Source: Roseibium litorale
Lineage (GTDB): Bacteria > Pseudomonadota > Alphaproteobacteria > Rhizobiales > Stappiaceae
NCBI RefSeq assembly: GCF_014842915.1
Contig: NZ_JACYXI010000017.1
Location: 1 to 64,000, forward strand
DNA: 64,000 bases
Direction: 5' to 3'
Shown piece after piece: positions 55,225 to 64,000 of the stretch. A model generated the notes under the pieces. It made no database searches, was not told where the DNA came from, and worked only from the letters and a program-made list of their open reading frames with translations. Both the position numbers and the translations under genes were made by a program. Positions within the stretch are counted from its first letter, which is position 1; each line of letters opens with the position of its first letter.

Positions 55225-55574
55225 ATGGATCCACAAAAGCTGCATGCCGTTTTCCCACAAGCGATGGAAACCGCGGGCAGGCTGTTTCGTTCAGGGAAAC
55301 CTGGCTTCCGATCGGCACCGCAATCGGGCCACACACATGAAAGCGATAATTCTCCATATAAGTCAGAAACTTAAATGAAACATGGCATTTCTGGCGAGTG
55401 GTAAAAATGAAACTTTTAGGAAAAATGCCCTCCAGATTTCACGCCTTGGTAAAGTTGCGAGCCATTAACAACTTCTGACAAGGGATTTTAACCTCCTCTT
55501 CAGGGCTTGAGCACAGGATGCTCGCAATCCGCCGAAACGATCGTGCGGAGCATTTGGGCTATTTAGAAGGGTGA
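55225..55574. other. AT-richer gap after hemA, no gene seen
   Basis: I find no supported gene in these 350 bases. A 68-codon frame from 55172 would begin inside the hemA terminator and has no coding pattern. A promoter for the small ORF at 55575 is expected in the right half but is not clear. Confidence 0.5.
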
Positions 55575-55751
55575 GTGACGGTGACCCGTACGATCTTACA
55601 ACAGAAGACCGCTCCGGAGCCGTTCGTCGCCGCCAGCCCGAGGGCTGGCAAAACGACGCCTCGTTTGCGCGAAAACCTGTTGCTTCTCTCCGGACTCGGC
55701 CTGCTTGCGGTCGCCGCAACCATGGTCCTGAGCACAATCATTTCCGGCTGA
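55575..55751 (+). CDS. Small single-pass membrane protein, hypothetical
   Basis: A 58-codon frame from GTG 55575 (or GTG 55581) to TGA 55749-55751. AGAAGG lies just upstream. The N-terminal half is polar and basic; residues about 38-56 (LLLLSGLGLLAVAATMVLST) form one membrane helix. I do not recognise a family. It lies between hemA and ccoS, convergent with ccoS. The case rests on the ribosome site, the clean helix and the stop just after it. Confidence 0.5.
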   Translation: MTVTRTILQQKTAPEPFVAASPRAGKTTPRLRENLLLLSGLGLLAVAATMVLSTIISG

Positions 55752-55801
55752 CAGATCCGGCGGAACCGGGGAACCCGCTGTCCTTGGCCGCCGTATCGCG
55801 C

Positions 55802-55978
55802 TCAGCGTCTGGAACCGTCCTGACGCTGATCATCTGGCAGATCATCATCATTCAGAATGCGCCACTTTGCGCCTTCCAGATCATCATATTGCCCTGACTT
55901 CAGGCTCCAGAGGAAGGCGGCAAGCCCCAGACCTCCCAGGAAGAGCGCAACAGGGATCAAGTAGATCAGAACAGACAC
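55802..55978 (-). CDS. ccoS: Cbb3 oxidase assembly protein CcoS
   Basis: A 58-residue protein read directly from the sequence: GTG start at 55978 behind AGGAG and TGA at 55802-55804. It begins MSVLIYLIPVALFLGGLGLA, one membrane helix, then FLWSLKSGQYDDLEGAKWRI, the hallmark of CcoS, and ends in an acidic tail. CcoS is needed for haem and copper insertion into the cbb3 oxidase. It ends the ccoGHIS operon, 11 bases after ccoI. Confidence 0.9.
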   Translation of the reverse strand: MSVLIYLIPVALFLGGLGLAAFLWSLKSGQYDDLEGAKWRILNDDDLPDDQRQDGSRR

Positions 55979-55989
55979 GGCACGGGCTC

Positions 55990-58206
55990 CTAGCGGCTCT
56001 CGCTGACGTTGGCCCAGCGAAGCCGCAGGGCGTTCGCCGTCACCGCCAGAGAAGACAGCGACATGGCGACTGCTGCGAGCAGCGGTGTCACGAAACCTGC
56101 AACGGCGACCGGTACGGCTATGACATTGTAGACAGCGGAGATCCAGAGATTTTGCTCGATCGCCTGCCGCGCCTTGCGGGACAGAACCAAGGCATCGGCG
56201 ACCGGCTGCAGCTTGTCACTCAGGAAAACCGCATCCGCAGCCGCCTGGGAAAGATGAACGGCCGAGACCGGCGACATGGAGACATAGGCACCGGCCAGAG
56301 CCGGAGCGTCGTTTAGTCCATCCCCGACCATCAAGACCTTGCGGCCGCTTTCCTTCAGCTCTTCCAACCGGGCAATCTTGTCGGCGGGTTTCAGGCCCGC
56401 CTGCCAATTGGCAATACCAAGGTCCTCTGCGGCCATGCGAACCGCCCCTTCTCTGTCGCCGGACAGAATCTCGATCTCGTAGCCTCTGTCCTGAAGCTGC
56501 CGGATCACCTGGATTGCATCGGACTTCAGGCTCTGGCCAAGCGGCAGAAGAGCTGCAGGCGCCTCGCCATAGCGGACAGCGATCAGAGAAGCCCCCGCAT
56601 GCCGGGCAGACATTGCTGCCAGTTCCGGCTCATTGACGCCGCAGAACACCGGACTGCCCAGACGCAGGGTCTTTCCCTGCGCCACGGTTTCAACACCAGC
56701 TCCGGTGACTTCCCGGACATCAGCGAAGGGAATCGCGCTGCCAGCCCTTTCCGCAAGAGCGCGCGACAACGGGTGGCGGCTCGACAACGCCAGCCGGCAT
56801 GCCATCGCAAGCAGCTCGGCAGAAACACCTTCGCTTTCGATCAGATCGGGAGCTGCGACCGTCAGCGTGCCGGTCTTGTCGAAAACGATCACATCCGCAT
56901 CGGCCAGACGCTCGATCGCATCGCCGGAGTTGAGCAGCACGCCGGAGCGGAACAATTGCCCCGAGGCAACCACCTGGACGGCTGGCACGGCAAGACCAAG
57001 CGCGCAAGGACAGGTGATGATCAGAACCGAGATGGCGATCACAAGGGACGGCTGCCAGCCAAGCCCGTAGGCCATCCAGCCGGCAAAGGTGATGGCAGAC
57101 GCCGTGTGGACAATCGGGGCGTAAAGCCGGGCAGCCCTGTCGGCAATGCGCACATAAAGAGACTTGGCCTGGGCTGCCGTCTCCAGAAGCCGGTTGACCT
57201 CGTCCAGCAGCGTTGCACCGGACGCCGCGCTGACCCGGAGCTGGAGCGTCCCCTCGCCATTGACCGTACCCGCAAAGACATCAGCACCGGGACCGGCTGC
57301 AACAAGCAGTGTTTCCCCGGTGATAAGGCTCTGATCGATTTCAGAGTTTCCCTGAACAATCCGGCCATCCACCGGGATACGCTCTCCGGCGCTGACCAGA
57401 ACCAGATCACCGGGTTCGATCTTCGACAGGGGAACCTCGCGCACCGTGCCATCGGGATTGATACGCGCTGCCACTTCTGCCTTGAGAGCAGCAATGTTCT
57501 CGGCGAGGGAGCGCGTCCGCCCGCGCATCATGTGGTCCAGATAGCGTCCGACCAAGAGGAAGAACAGCAGCATCACCGCGGATTCAAAATAGACCATGTG
57601 CTCATGCTGGATCGTCTGGATCATCGACAATCCGGTGGCGAGCAGAACGCCAATCGAAATCGGCACATCCATGTTGAGCCGCCCGGCCCTCACCGCTTTC
57701 CAGGCACTGGAAAAGAACACCCTGCCGCAATAGGCAACGGTCGGCAGTCCGATCAGGGCCGAGAGCCAGTGAAAAAAGTCGCGCGTCTCCGGCGTGATAT
57801 CCGTGATGTTGCCTGACCAGACCGAGACCGACAGGAGCATGATGTTCATGCCAGCAAAGCCGGCGACGGCAAGAGCTCTGAGGAGCTGCTTTCCGGTCTG
57901 GTCCTGATACTTCTTTTGAGTGGCCGGATCGAAGGGATGCGCCGTGTAGCCGAGCCGGGACAATTCCGAGATGATGTCATCCGGAGAGGTCTGGTGCTTG
58001 ATCCATTCCACCGCGAGGCGGTGGCTGGTCAGGTTCACCCGGGCATTGACGAGCCCGGGCAACCTTGAAAGACCGCGCTCAATGTCGCCCATGCAGGCGG
58101 CACAGGTGATGCCCTCCACTGCCAGATCCATGTGGACCACCCCGTCTTCCGCGCCTTCCCGGGCCGGGGTGGTGAAGGCATCCCAATCGCGCATATGCAC
58201 GGTCAC
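55990..58206 (-). CDS. ccoI: Cbb3 oxidase copper P-type ATPase CcoI (FixI)
   Basis: A 738-residue P1B-type ATPase that supplies copper for the cbb3 oxidase. The N-terminal metal-binding domain has CAAC at 35-38. About eight membrane helices carry the CPC motif (399-401). The phosphorylated Asp443 is in DKTGTLT; GDGLNDAPAL closes the P domain. It overlaps neither neighbour but lies 9 bases after ccoH. CcoI proteins have low transport rates suited to enzyme assembly rather than copper resistance. Confidence 0.93.
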   Translation of the reverse strand: MTVHMRDWDAFTTPAREGAEDGVVHMDLAVEGITCAACMGDIERGLSRLPGLVNARVNLTSHRLAVEWIKHQTSPDDIISELSRLGYTAHPFDPATQKKYQDQTGKQLLRALAVAGFAGMNIMLLSVSVWSGNITDITPETRDFFHWLSALIGLPTVAYCGRVFFSSAWKAVRAGRLNMDVPISIGVLLATGLSMIQTIQHEHMVYFESAVMLLFFLLVGRYLDHMMRGRTRSLAENIAALKAEVAARINPDGTVREVPLSKIEPGDLVLVSAGERIPVDGRIVQGNSEIDQSLITGETLLVAAGPGADVFAGTVNGEGTLQLRVSAASGATLLDEVNRLLETAAQAKSLYVRIADRAARLYAPIVHTASAITFAGWMAYGLGWQPSLVIAISVLIITCPCALGLAVPAVQVVASGQLFRSGVLLNSGDAIERLADADVIVFDKTGTLTVAAPDLIESEGVSAELLAMACRLALSSRHPLSRALAERAGSAIPFADVREVTGAGVETVAQGKTLRLGSPVFCGVNEPELAAMSARHAGASLIAVRYGEAPAALLPLGQSLKSDAIQVIRQLQDRGYEIEILSGDREGAVRMAAEDLGIANWQAGLKPADKIARLEELKESGRKVLMVGDGLNDAPALAGAYVSMSPVSAVHLSQAAADAVFLSDKLQPVADALVLSRKARQAIEQNLWISAVYNVIAVPVAVAGFVTPLLAAVAMSLSSLAVTANALRLRWANVSESR

Positions 58207-58215
58207 GGCAAACCT

Positions 58216-58737
58216 CTACTCTTTCAGGAACACGCGGTTTTCAGACAGGAAGAGCCGCTCACCATTCTGGGTGGCCTCCACTTCCAGCTGCCAGTTTCCC
58301 GCCGGAAGAGCGTCAGCCTGCGCCTTGTAGACACCGCTTTCAGTCTCGCTCAGTGCCACGACGACATCCTGCCCCTCATAGACAGGATGCTTCAGTCTGG
58401 CGGTAAAGGCCAGACCCGTCAGCGGTGCTCCGGTCTTGTCGCGGGCTTCCACGCGGACTTCACCCGATCCGGACAGGCCACGGATCAGATCGACGCCGAC
58501 CTTCCAGCCACGCTCGCGCTGAGCTTCAGCCGCCGCAATCGTCTGATTGTACTCCTGACCGGCCTTGTAGGAACTTTCCACGACCACCCCGGGGAATGTC
58601 CCCAGGGCGACCCAGATGAAGATCCCATTGACGAGAAAGACCAGCCCGAAAAAGCAGATCAGCCACATCAGGACACCGCGCCCGGTCAGTTCACGCGCTG
58701 GCTTCACGCCAGATACAGTGTGTGTCATCGTTTCCAT
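58216..58737 (-). CDS. ccoH: Cbb3 oxidase assembly protein CcoH (FixH)
   Basis: A 173-residue protein with one N-terminal membrane helix (about 26-48) and a periplasmic FixH domain. ARELTGRGVLMWLICFFGLVF and SSYKAGQEYNQTIAAAEAQ are typical. An in-frame ATG at 58728 could also start it. CcoH associates with the oxidase and helps assembly with CcoI. Confidence 0.9.
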   Translation of the reverse strand: METMTHTVSGVKPARELTGRGVLMWLICFFGLVFLVNGIFIWVALGTFPGVVVESSYKAGQEYNQTIAAAEAQRERGWKVGVDLIRGLSGSGEVRVEARDKTGAPLTGLAFTARLKHPVYEGQDVVVALSETESGVYKAQADALPAGNWQLEVEATQNGERLFLSENRVFLKE

Positions 58738-58749
58738 CCTGCGTCTGCC

Positions 58750-60204
58750 TCACGGCGCCTTGAAGAAGTCTTTTGCCGTCACGACCTCGCCCATCACGGA
58801 TTCGGTCAGACGGAAGACAATCGGCGTGCTTTCCGGCATCTTCGTACCTGCGGGAGAGGTGACCAGCACGCGCAATTCGCGAGTCTGATCCGGACCGATT
58901 TCAATGATCGGCCGGTCTGCAAAGGTAGTATCCACCCCGACAGCCTCAACCTTAGTGCCCTGCGGCATGCCTTCCACATGGAGCATGAAGTGCCTTGTAT
59001 GGGTCCGTTTGTTGAGCAGACGGACAGAATACCCGTTCCGGATGGAACCATCTGTCTGCACCACATAGATCGGATTGCGGTCATGCAGCACGTTGATCCC
59101 GGCAAAGTCGCGGGTCAGCAGCGCTGCGAGCATGATCAGTCCGACAGCGGCAATCACAGCCGCATAGATGATCGTGCGCGGGCGCACGATGCTGTAGACA
59201 GGGTCCTTGCCCTCAACACGGCGCTGGATATTCTCGTCGGTGTCATACCCGATCAAGCCGGTTGGCTTTCCGACCTTGACCATCACGGCGTCGCAGGCAT
59301 CGATGCAAAGGCCGCACTGAATGCAGTCAAGCTGCAAGCCATTGCGGATATCAACCCCCGTCGGGCAGGCATGGAAACACTGGGCGCAGTCCACGCAGTC
59401 GCCCGCCGGAAGTCCCGCAGCTGCAAGCTGCTTGTTGTGCTTGAGCGATCCGCGCGGTTCGCCGCGGTCCCAGCGGTATGTGACGTTCAGCGCCTTTTCG
59501 TCGGTCAAGGCTGCCTGGATGCGGGGCCAGGGGCACATATAGATGCACACCTGTTCGCGCATGAACCCGGCAAGCAGGTAGGTCGTGGTGGTAAGGATGC
59601 CAATCCAGAGATAGGCACTCCAGGGTGCCTGGAACGTCGCGAGTTCATAAACCAGGGTCGGAGCGTCAGCGAAATAGAGCACCCAGGCCCCGCCGGTCCA
59701 CCAGGCGACCATCAGCCAGAGGAAGTGCTTCGTAGCCCGCTTGCCGATTTTGCCGAACGTCCAGGGATCCCTGTCGAGCGCCATACGCTCACGGCGGTCG
59801 CCTTCAACCTTGCGTTCGATGAACAGGAAAAGATCGGTCCATACGGTCTGAGGGCACAGATAGCCGCACCAGATACGTCCAGCCACCGCGTTCATCAGGA
59901 ACAAGGTGACTGCTGCCAGGATCAGCAGACCCGTGAGGTAATAGACCTCCTGGGGCCAGATCTCGATGAAGAAGAAGTAAGCGCGGCGTCCGGTCATATC
60001 GACCAGAACGGCCTGATCGGGGGCATTCGGTCCGCGGTCATAGCGGATGAAGGGCAGGAAATAGTAGATTCCGAGAGTGATAAAGAGCAGGGCCCACTTG
60101 ATCTTCCGGAAGAGTCCATGGACTGCCATCGGATAGATCTTCTTGGCAGACGCGAACCATTCCTCAGGTTCGCCACCGTGCCCGTGTTCGGTGTCGGCGC
60201 TCAT
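58750..60204 (-). CDS. ccoG: Cbb3 oxidase accessory protein CcoG (FixG)
   Basis: A 484-residue membrane protein with about five helices and a cytoplasmic ferredoxin-like part holding two 4Fe-4S motifs: CVDCAQCFHACP and CIQCGLCIDACD. A conserved CGYLCPQTVW lies in the membrane part. CcoG has been shown to act as a cupric reductase feeding CcoI. The ATG at 60204 with AAGGA upstream is preferred to a 21-codon extension. The C-terminal part is an Ig-like periplasmic domain. Confidence 0.92.
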   Translation of the reverse strand: MSADTEHGHGGEPEEWFASAKKIYPMAVHGLFRKIKWALLFITLGIYYFLPFIRYDRGPNAPDQAVLVDMTGRRAYFFFIEIWPQEVYYLTGLLILAAVTLFLMNAVAGRIWCGYLCPQTVWTDLFLFIERKVEGDRRERMALDRDPWTFGKIGKRATKHFLWLMVAWWTGGAWVLYFADAPTLVYELATFQAPWSAYLWIGILTTTTYLLAGFMREQVCIYMCPWPRIQAALTDEKALNVTYRWDRGEPRGSLKHNKQLAAAGLPAGDCVDCAQCFHACPTGVDIRNGLQLDCIQCGLCIDACDAVMVKVGKPTGLIGYDTDENIQRRVEGKDPVYSIVRPRTIIYAAVIAAVGLIMLAALLTRDFAGINVLHDRNPIYVVQTDGSIRNGYSVRLLNKRTHTRHFMLHVEGMPQGTKVEAVGVDTTFADRPIIEIGPDQTRELRVLVTSPAGTKMPESTPIVFRLTESVMGEVVTAKDFFKAP

Positions 60205-60294
60205 GCCGTCCGTCCTTCTGTTCCGGATCCTGCCCCAAAAGGATCCTATGGGTACCGGCACGAGCAAGCTTGCCGCCCGTGCTGTTTCCTAAAT

Positions 60295-60328
60295 ATCCGG
60301 CGCAAAGCACTGCTGCCTTGCGCCGGAT
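60295..60328 (-). terminator. Hairpin between ccoP and ccoG
   Basis: ATCCGGCGCAA and TTGCGCCGGAT form a perfect 11-base stem with a 12-base loop, 35 bases after the ccoP stop. The T tract is weak, so read-through into ccoGHIS is possible. Confidence 0.6.
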
Positions 60329-60362
60329 CAAAACCGGTCAGTTTCCGGTCGGATTTTCTGCC

Positions 60363-61241
60363 TTACTGGCCACCACCGAAGGAGTGGACGTAGACGGCGA
60401 GCGACTTGATGGTCGCAGGGTCCAGACGGCCTTCCCATGCCGGCATGACGCCGTTATGCGGGTTGGTAACCTGGGCCTTGATCGCTGCCAGGGACTTTCC
60501 ATAGAGGTAAGTCGCCGCGGTCAGGTTCGGTGCGCCCATCTCCTGGGAGCCCTTCAGATCGTCGCCATGGCAAGCCGCGCAATTGTCGGCATAGACCGTG
60601 GCACCGGCTGCCAGATCAACGCCCGGCTCGGTTTCGAGACCGGTCTTGGAGGCCACGAAGTTGGCCACCTGGTCGATCTGCTCCTTAGACAGCAGCTCAT
60701 CGCGGCCAAAGGCCGGCATGTCGCCGATACGGGCTTCGTCATGGCCGGACCGGATGCCATAAAGCAGAGTCTGCTGGATGTCCTCCATCGTGCCGCCCCA
60801 CAGCCAGTTGTCATCCTGCAGGTTCGGATAGCCCTTGGAGCCGGTCGCGCCGGATCCATGGCACGGTGCGCAGTTGTCGCCGAAAGCGGCTGCCCCGTTG
60901 GCATTGGCGAACTCCAGAAGTTCCGGAGTCGTGCGGATGTCCTCGAAGGAGGCATCCACAAGCTTGGAGCCGATTGCGGCGCGTTCGGTCATACCGGCTT
61001 CATAGTCCGCCAGCGCATCTGCGCGCTGGCTGTAACCCATGACCCCGGCGGTGTAGCCCGAGATCAACGGCCAGGAAGGATAGATCACCCAGTAACCGAT
61101 CGCCCAGACGATACACACATAGAAGGTGTACAGCCACCAGCGGGGCAGCGGGTTGTTCAGTTCCTTCAGGCCGTCCCACTCGTGACCGGTGGTCTCGACG
61201 CCCGTAATCTTGTCGATTTCTGTCTTGTGTGTTTCCGACAT
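60363..61241 (-). CDS. ccoP: Cbb3 oxidase dihaem subunit CcoP
   Basis: A 292-residue membrane-anchored cytochrome c. Two membrane helices lie near 35-80, typical of the longer CcoP form. Two haem motifs follow: CAPCHG (Cys124, Cys127, His128) and CAACHG (Cys221, Cys224, His225), with axial Met in GDMPAFGR and GVMPAWEG. It passes electrons to CcoO and CcoN. Confidence 0.95.
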   Translation of the reverse strand: MSETHKTEIDKITGVETTGHEWDGLKELNNPLPRWWLYTFYVCIVWAIGYWVIYPSWPLISGYTAGVMGYSQRADALADYEAGMTERAAIGSKLVDASFEDIRTTPELLEFANANGAAAFGDNCAPCHGSGATGSKGYPNLQDDNWLWGGTMEDIQQTLLYGIRSGHDEARIGDMPAFGRDELLSKEQIDQVANFVASKTGLETEPGVDLAAGATVYADNCAACHGDDLKGSQEMGAPNLTAATYLYGKSLAAIKAQVTNPHNGVMPAWEGRLDPATIKSLAVYVHSFGGGQ

Positions 61242-61244
61242 GGA

Positions 61245-61400
61245 TCAATCCTCCCGGAACGGGATCTGAGCGGCGTCTTCGAACCCCTTGCGGTTCTTCG
61301 GCCACAATGCGTAGGCCAGGACAGCGCCAAACATGATCATGAAGTAGAGGAGCCCCCAGGTTTGCGCGAAACCTGCAAAGGCAGTGTAGGTCTCATTCAT
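61245..61400 (-). CDS. ccoQ: Cbb3 oxidase subunit CcoQ
   Basis: A 51-residue protein read directly: ATG at 61400, TGA at 61245-61247. It begins MNETYTAFAGFAQTWGLLYF, has one membrane helix (about 14-33) and ends LWPKNRKGFEDAAQIPF, the CcoQ pattern. GAGG stands before the ATG. It lies 4 bases after ccoO and 3 before ccoP. CcoQ stabilises CcoP in the complex. Confidence 0.92.
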   Translation of the reverse strand: MNETYTAFAGFAQTWGLLYFMIMFGAVLAYALWPKNRKGFEDAAQIPFRED

Positions 61401-61404
61401 CGCA

Positions 61405-62139
61405 TCACCTCAGGTTTGCCTTGTCGTCGTAGATCGAGAAGTCGACGGTGGTGCCGAGCATCTGGAGATAGGCGACGAGTGCGTCCATTTCCGTCACTTC
61501 CTTCGGGTTGCCGTCGTAGTCGCGGACGACTGCGGCCGGATACCGCTCAAGGAAGGCATCCGCGGCTTCCGTATCAGGTTGAGCCTGGGCCAGGATGTCC
61601 TTGGATGCTGCCTCGACCTGATCGGCGGTGTAAGGCACGCCGATCACTTCGTTGACCGTCAGGTGGCTCTCGATGTCCCGGGTGTTCAGCCGGGTTTCCT
61701 TCAGGAAAGGATAGCCGGGCATGATCGACGCCGGAACAACAGACCGCGGGTCCATCAGGTGAGCGACGTGCCAGTCGTCGGAATACTTGCCGCCAACGCG
61801 GGCAAGGTCCGGACCGGTCCGCTTGGAACCCCACTGGAACGGATGATCATACATGGACTCCGCAGCCAGGGAGAAGTGGCCGTACCGCTCCATTTCATCG
61901 CGCATCGGACGGATCATCTGCGAGTGGCAGAGATAGCAGCCTTCACGGATGTAGATGTTGCGGCCCGCCAGTTCCAGCGGCGTATAGGGACGAACGCCCT
62001 CGGTCTTCTCAATGGTGCTCTTCAGATAGAAGAGCGGCGCGATCTCGACCAGGCCGCCGATGGCGACCATGATCAGAATACCGACGAGGAGAACGATCGA
62101 GTTCTTTTCGAAGATTTGGTGTTTTGCCCAAACAGACAT
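61405..62139 (-). CDS. ccoO: Cbb3 oxidase monohaem subunit CcoO
   Basis: A 244-residue cytochrome c subunit with one N-terminal membrane helix (about 13-38). The haem motif is CYLCH (Cys68, Cys71, His72). The surrounding [20 protein letters not shown] and [19 protein letters not shown] are diagnostic. It lies 15 bases after ccoN. Confidence 0.95.
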   Translation of the reverse strand: MSVWAKHQIFEKNSIVLLVGILIMVAIGGLVEIAPLFYLKSTIEKTEGVRPYTPLELAGRNIYIREGCYLCHSQMIRPMRDEMERYGHFSLAAESMYDHPFQWGSKRTGPDLARVGGKYSDDWHVAHLMDPRSVVPASIMPGYPFLKETRLNTRDIESHLTVNEVIGVPYTADQVEAASKDILAQAQPDTEAADAFLERYPAAVVRDYDGNPKEVTEMDALVAYLQMLGTTVDFSIYDDKANLR

Positions 62140-62154
62140 TTTGTCTCCTCCCCC

Positions 62155-63810
62155 TTATTCGGCTGCAGCCAGGGCGCCGCTCGGGTTGGCTTCGGCTTCA
62201 GCAGCCTCGCCGTAACGGACGGTCATCCAGAGATTGTAGGCCATGATCAGGGAGCCGAGGACGAACAGAGCGCCACCAGCAGCACGGATCACATAGAAGG
62301 GGAACATTGCTTCAACGGTTTCGATGAACGAGTATTCAAGGAAGCCGAGCTTGTCGTATGCGCGCCACATCAGACCCTGCATGATGCCCGAGACCCACAT
62401 CGCGGTGATGTAGAGAACGATGCCGAGGGTCGACAGCCAGAAGTGCCAGTTGACCAGCTTGAGCGAGTAGAGGCTCTTCTTGTTCCACAGCCAGGGAACC
62501 AGGCAGTAGAGCGCACCGAAGGAAATGTAGCCCACCCAGCCCAGAGCACCGGAATGCACATGGCCAATGGTCCAGTCTGTGTAGTGCGACAGTGAGTTGA
62601 CCGCACGGATGGACATCAGCGGACCTTCGAAGGTCGACATGCCGTAGAAGGCGACCGACACGACGAGCATACGCAGAACCGGATCGGTTCTCAGCTTGTC
62701 CCAGGCACCGGACAGGGTCATCAGACCGTTGATCATGCCACCCCAGGACGGCATCCATAGGATGACCGAGAAGGTCGCACCAAGGGTCGACGCCCACTGC
62801 GGCAGAGCCGTGTAGTGCAGGTGGTGAGGACCAGCCCAGATATAGATGAAGATCAGAGCCCAGAAGTGAACGATGGACAGGCGGTAGGAGTATACTGGCC
62901 GGCCAGCACGCTTCGGAACAAAGTAGTACATGATGGCCAGGAAGCCGGCGGTCAGGAAGAAGCCCACCGCGTTGTGGCCGTACCACCACTGAACCATGGC
63001 GTCCTGCACACCGGACCAGACGATGTAGGACTTGGTCCCGAACACCGACACCGGAATGGTGGCGTTGTTGACCAGGTGCAGCATCGCAATGGTGACGATG
63101 AAGGCCAGGTAGAACCAGTTGGCCACATAGATGTGCGGCTCCTTGCGCTTCCACAAGGTTCCCAGGAACAGCATCAGATATGCCACCCAGACAATGGTCA
63201 GCCACAAATCGGCGTACCATTCCGGCTCGGCGTATTCCTTGCCTTCCGTCACGCCCAGCAGGTAGCCCGTACCGGCGATCACGATGAAAGCATTATAGCC
63301 GATGATCACAAACCACGGCAGAACGCGGCCCGGCATGCGGGCGCGGGAGGTGCGCTGGACCACATACATGGAGGTTGCCAGAAGCACGTTGCCGCCAAAG
63401 GCGAAGATCACTGCGGAGGTATGCAGCGGACGCAGGCGGCCGAAATTCGTCCAGGGAAGGTCGAAGTTCAAAGCGGGCCAAGCCAGCTGGGACGCAATAA
63501 TCAGACCCACGGTGAAGCCTGCAATACCCCAGAACATGGCTGCAACGGTGCCGAATTTGACCGGCCCCATGTTGTAGTTCGGCTTGCCGTTGATCTCCTG
63601 AGGAGCCAGCTCGCCGTTGCTGTCAAAGTAAGTTTTGAAGATGGCGAATACGCCGCCGGCAGCCACAAGGGCTCCGATCGTTGCGTGAAACGCCATCACT
63701 TGGTCGTATGTTTTGCCTGCTACGATTAGGCAGGCGAATGCCAACACCACAAGGAAAGCTGCGAAAAGTCCTTCCTCGAGCGTGATGAGTCTGGCCTTTG
63801 TCTGTGCCAT
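62155..63810 (-). CDS. ccoN: Cbb3 oxidase catalytic subunit CcoN
   Basis: A 551-residue haem-copper oxidase subunit I with about 12-14 membrane helices. The haem and copper ligands are seen in [47 protein letters not shown] and [11 protein letters not shown]. This subunit reduces O2 to water with high affinity. It is the first gene of ccoNOQP; a perfect FNR box lies 80 bases upstream. Confidence 0.96.
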   Translation of the reverse strand: MAQTKARLITLEEGLFAAFLVVLAFACLIVAGKTYDQVMAFHATIGALVAAGGVFAIFKTYFDSNGELAPQEINGKPNYNMGPVKFGTVAAMFWGIAGFTVGLIIASQLAWPALNFDLPWTNFGRLRPLHTSAVIFAFGGNVLLATSMYVVQRTSRARMPGRVLPWFVIIGYNAFIVIAGTGYLLGVTEGKEYAEPEWYADLWLTIVWVAYLMLFLGTLWKRKEPHIYVANWFYLAFIVTIAMLHLVNNATIPVSVFGTKSYIVWSGVQDAMVQWWYGHNAVGFFLTAGFLAIMYYFVPKRAGRPVYSYRLSIVHFWALIFIYIWAGPHHLHYTALPQWASTLGATFSVILWMPSWGGMINGLMTLSGAWDKLRTDPVLRMLVVSVAFYGMSTFEGPLMSIRAVNSLSHYTDWTIGHVHSGALGWVGYISFGALYCLVPWLWNKKSLYSLKLVNWHFWLSTLGIVLYITAMWVSGIMQGLMWRAYDKLGFLEYSFIETVEAMFPFYVIRAAGGALFVLGSLIMAYNLWMTVRYGEAAEAEANPSGALAAAE

Positions 63811-63889
63811 TTTCGCGCCCCAGTCTTCTCAATCGTTACACTGTGCCAACGATTAGATGGACCATGCGCACGTTGCGCGTCAGGACACG

Positions 63890-63903
63890 TTGATTCAAAT
63901 CAA
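63890..63903. promoter_or_regulatory. FNR/FixK box before ccoN
   Basis: TTGATTCAAATCAA matches TTGAT-N4-ATCAA at every defined base. It lies 80 bases before the ccoN start, a suitable place for activation by FnrL or FixK at low oxygen. The rest of 63811-64000 shows no gene. Confidence 0.82.
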
Positions 63904-64000
63904 CATGCCTCCAAGCCCCTCATGAAAACCGCCAGCTTATCCCTCAAGTGCGGCAAATGGCGCACAATGCCAGACGCCGCAGCCCTCCGAACACAACCCG

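Noticed and set aside
55172..55378. 68-codon plus-strand frame after hemA
   Set aside because: It begins inside the hemA terminator and has no coding pattern.
58132..60393. 753-codon plus-strand frame
   Set aside because: Antisense of ccoH and ccoG, which carry clear family motifs.

Overview
The window looks like chromosomal DNA of a GC-rich alphaproteobacterium, probably in the order Hyphomicrobiales and near the Roseibium/Labrenzia/Stappia group. This is inferred from gene content, not from a marker tree. The pointers are the aminotransferase-ftsK-lolA order, a C4-pathway 5-aminolevulinate synthase, a full ccoNOQP-ccoGHIS set, a SitABCD importer behind a Mur-type palindrome and a TGA-N9-TCA iron box. 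No tRNA, rRNA, insertion sequence, CRISPR array, phage or conjugation gene was seen.

Layout. 1-6000: palindromic repeats, an SGNH esterase, an aminotransferase, ftsK and lolA. 6200-12850 (minus): a urea/short-chain-amide ABC transporter (urtABCDE type) with formamidase FmdA and the zinc-ribbon protein FmdB. 13277-17603 (plus): a sensor in which an NCS1-type permease is fused to a hybrid histidine kinase, followed by a LuxR-type response regulator. A sequence matching the sigma-54 consensus at every defined position lies upstream. 17624-24103: a siderophore-use locus with an AraC regulator, TonB receptor, exported Fes-like esterase, DUF2218 protein and binding protein. 24231-30280: an RND pump with two adaptors, divergent from its TetR regulator across a palindromic operator. 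30319-40227: a carbohydrate operon with three Gfo/Idh/MocA dehydrogenases, a complete ABC importer and a GH105-type hydrolase, divergent from a KdgR-like IclR regulator; pectic oligosaccharides are the likely substrates.

40261-44195: a TfoX-domain protein, a TlpA thioredoxin and a four-gene exported/ABC set that may handle metal. 44523-47073: PhoA-type alkaline phosphatase behind a PHO-box-like sequence, and an orphan GlpR-like regulator. 47274-50886: sitABCD. 51044-53444: aroQ, a GntR regulator, a small acidic protein and a lone receiver protein. 53861-63810: hemA facing the cbb3 oxidase structural and assembly genes. FNR-type boxes before hemA and ccoN suggest joint induction of haem synthesis and the high-affinity oxidase at low oxygen.

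Two short cco genes (ccoQ and ccoS) and a 58-codon membrane ORF were read directly from the sequence. Several intergenic regions carry related inverted elements with GACAA/TTGTC ends next to hairpins. The strongest candidates for undescribed biology are the permease-kinase sensor beside the amide/urea operon, the ABC cluster with a PCuAC-like protein lacking its usual metal site, and this palindromic element family.
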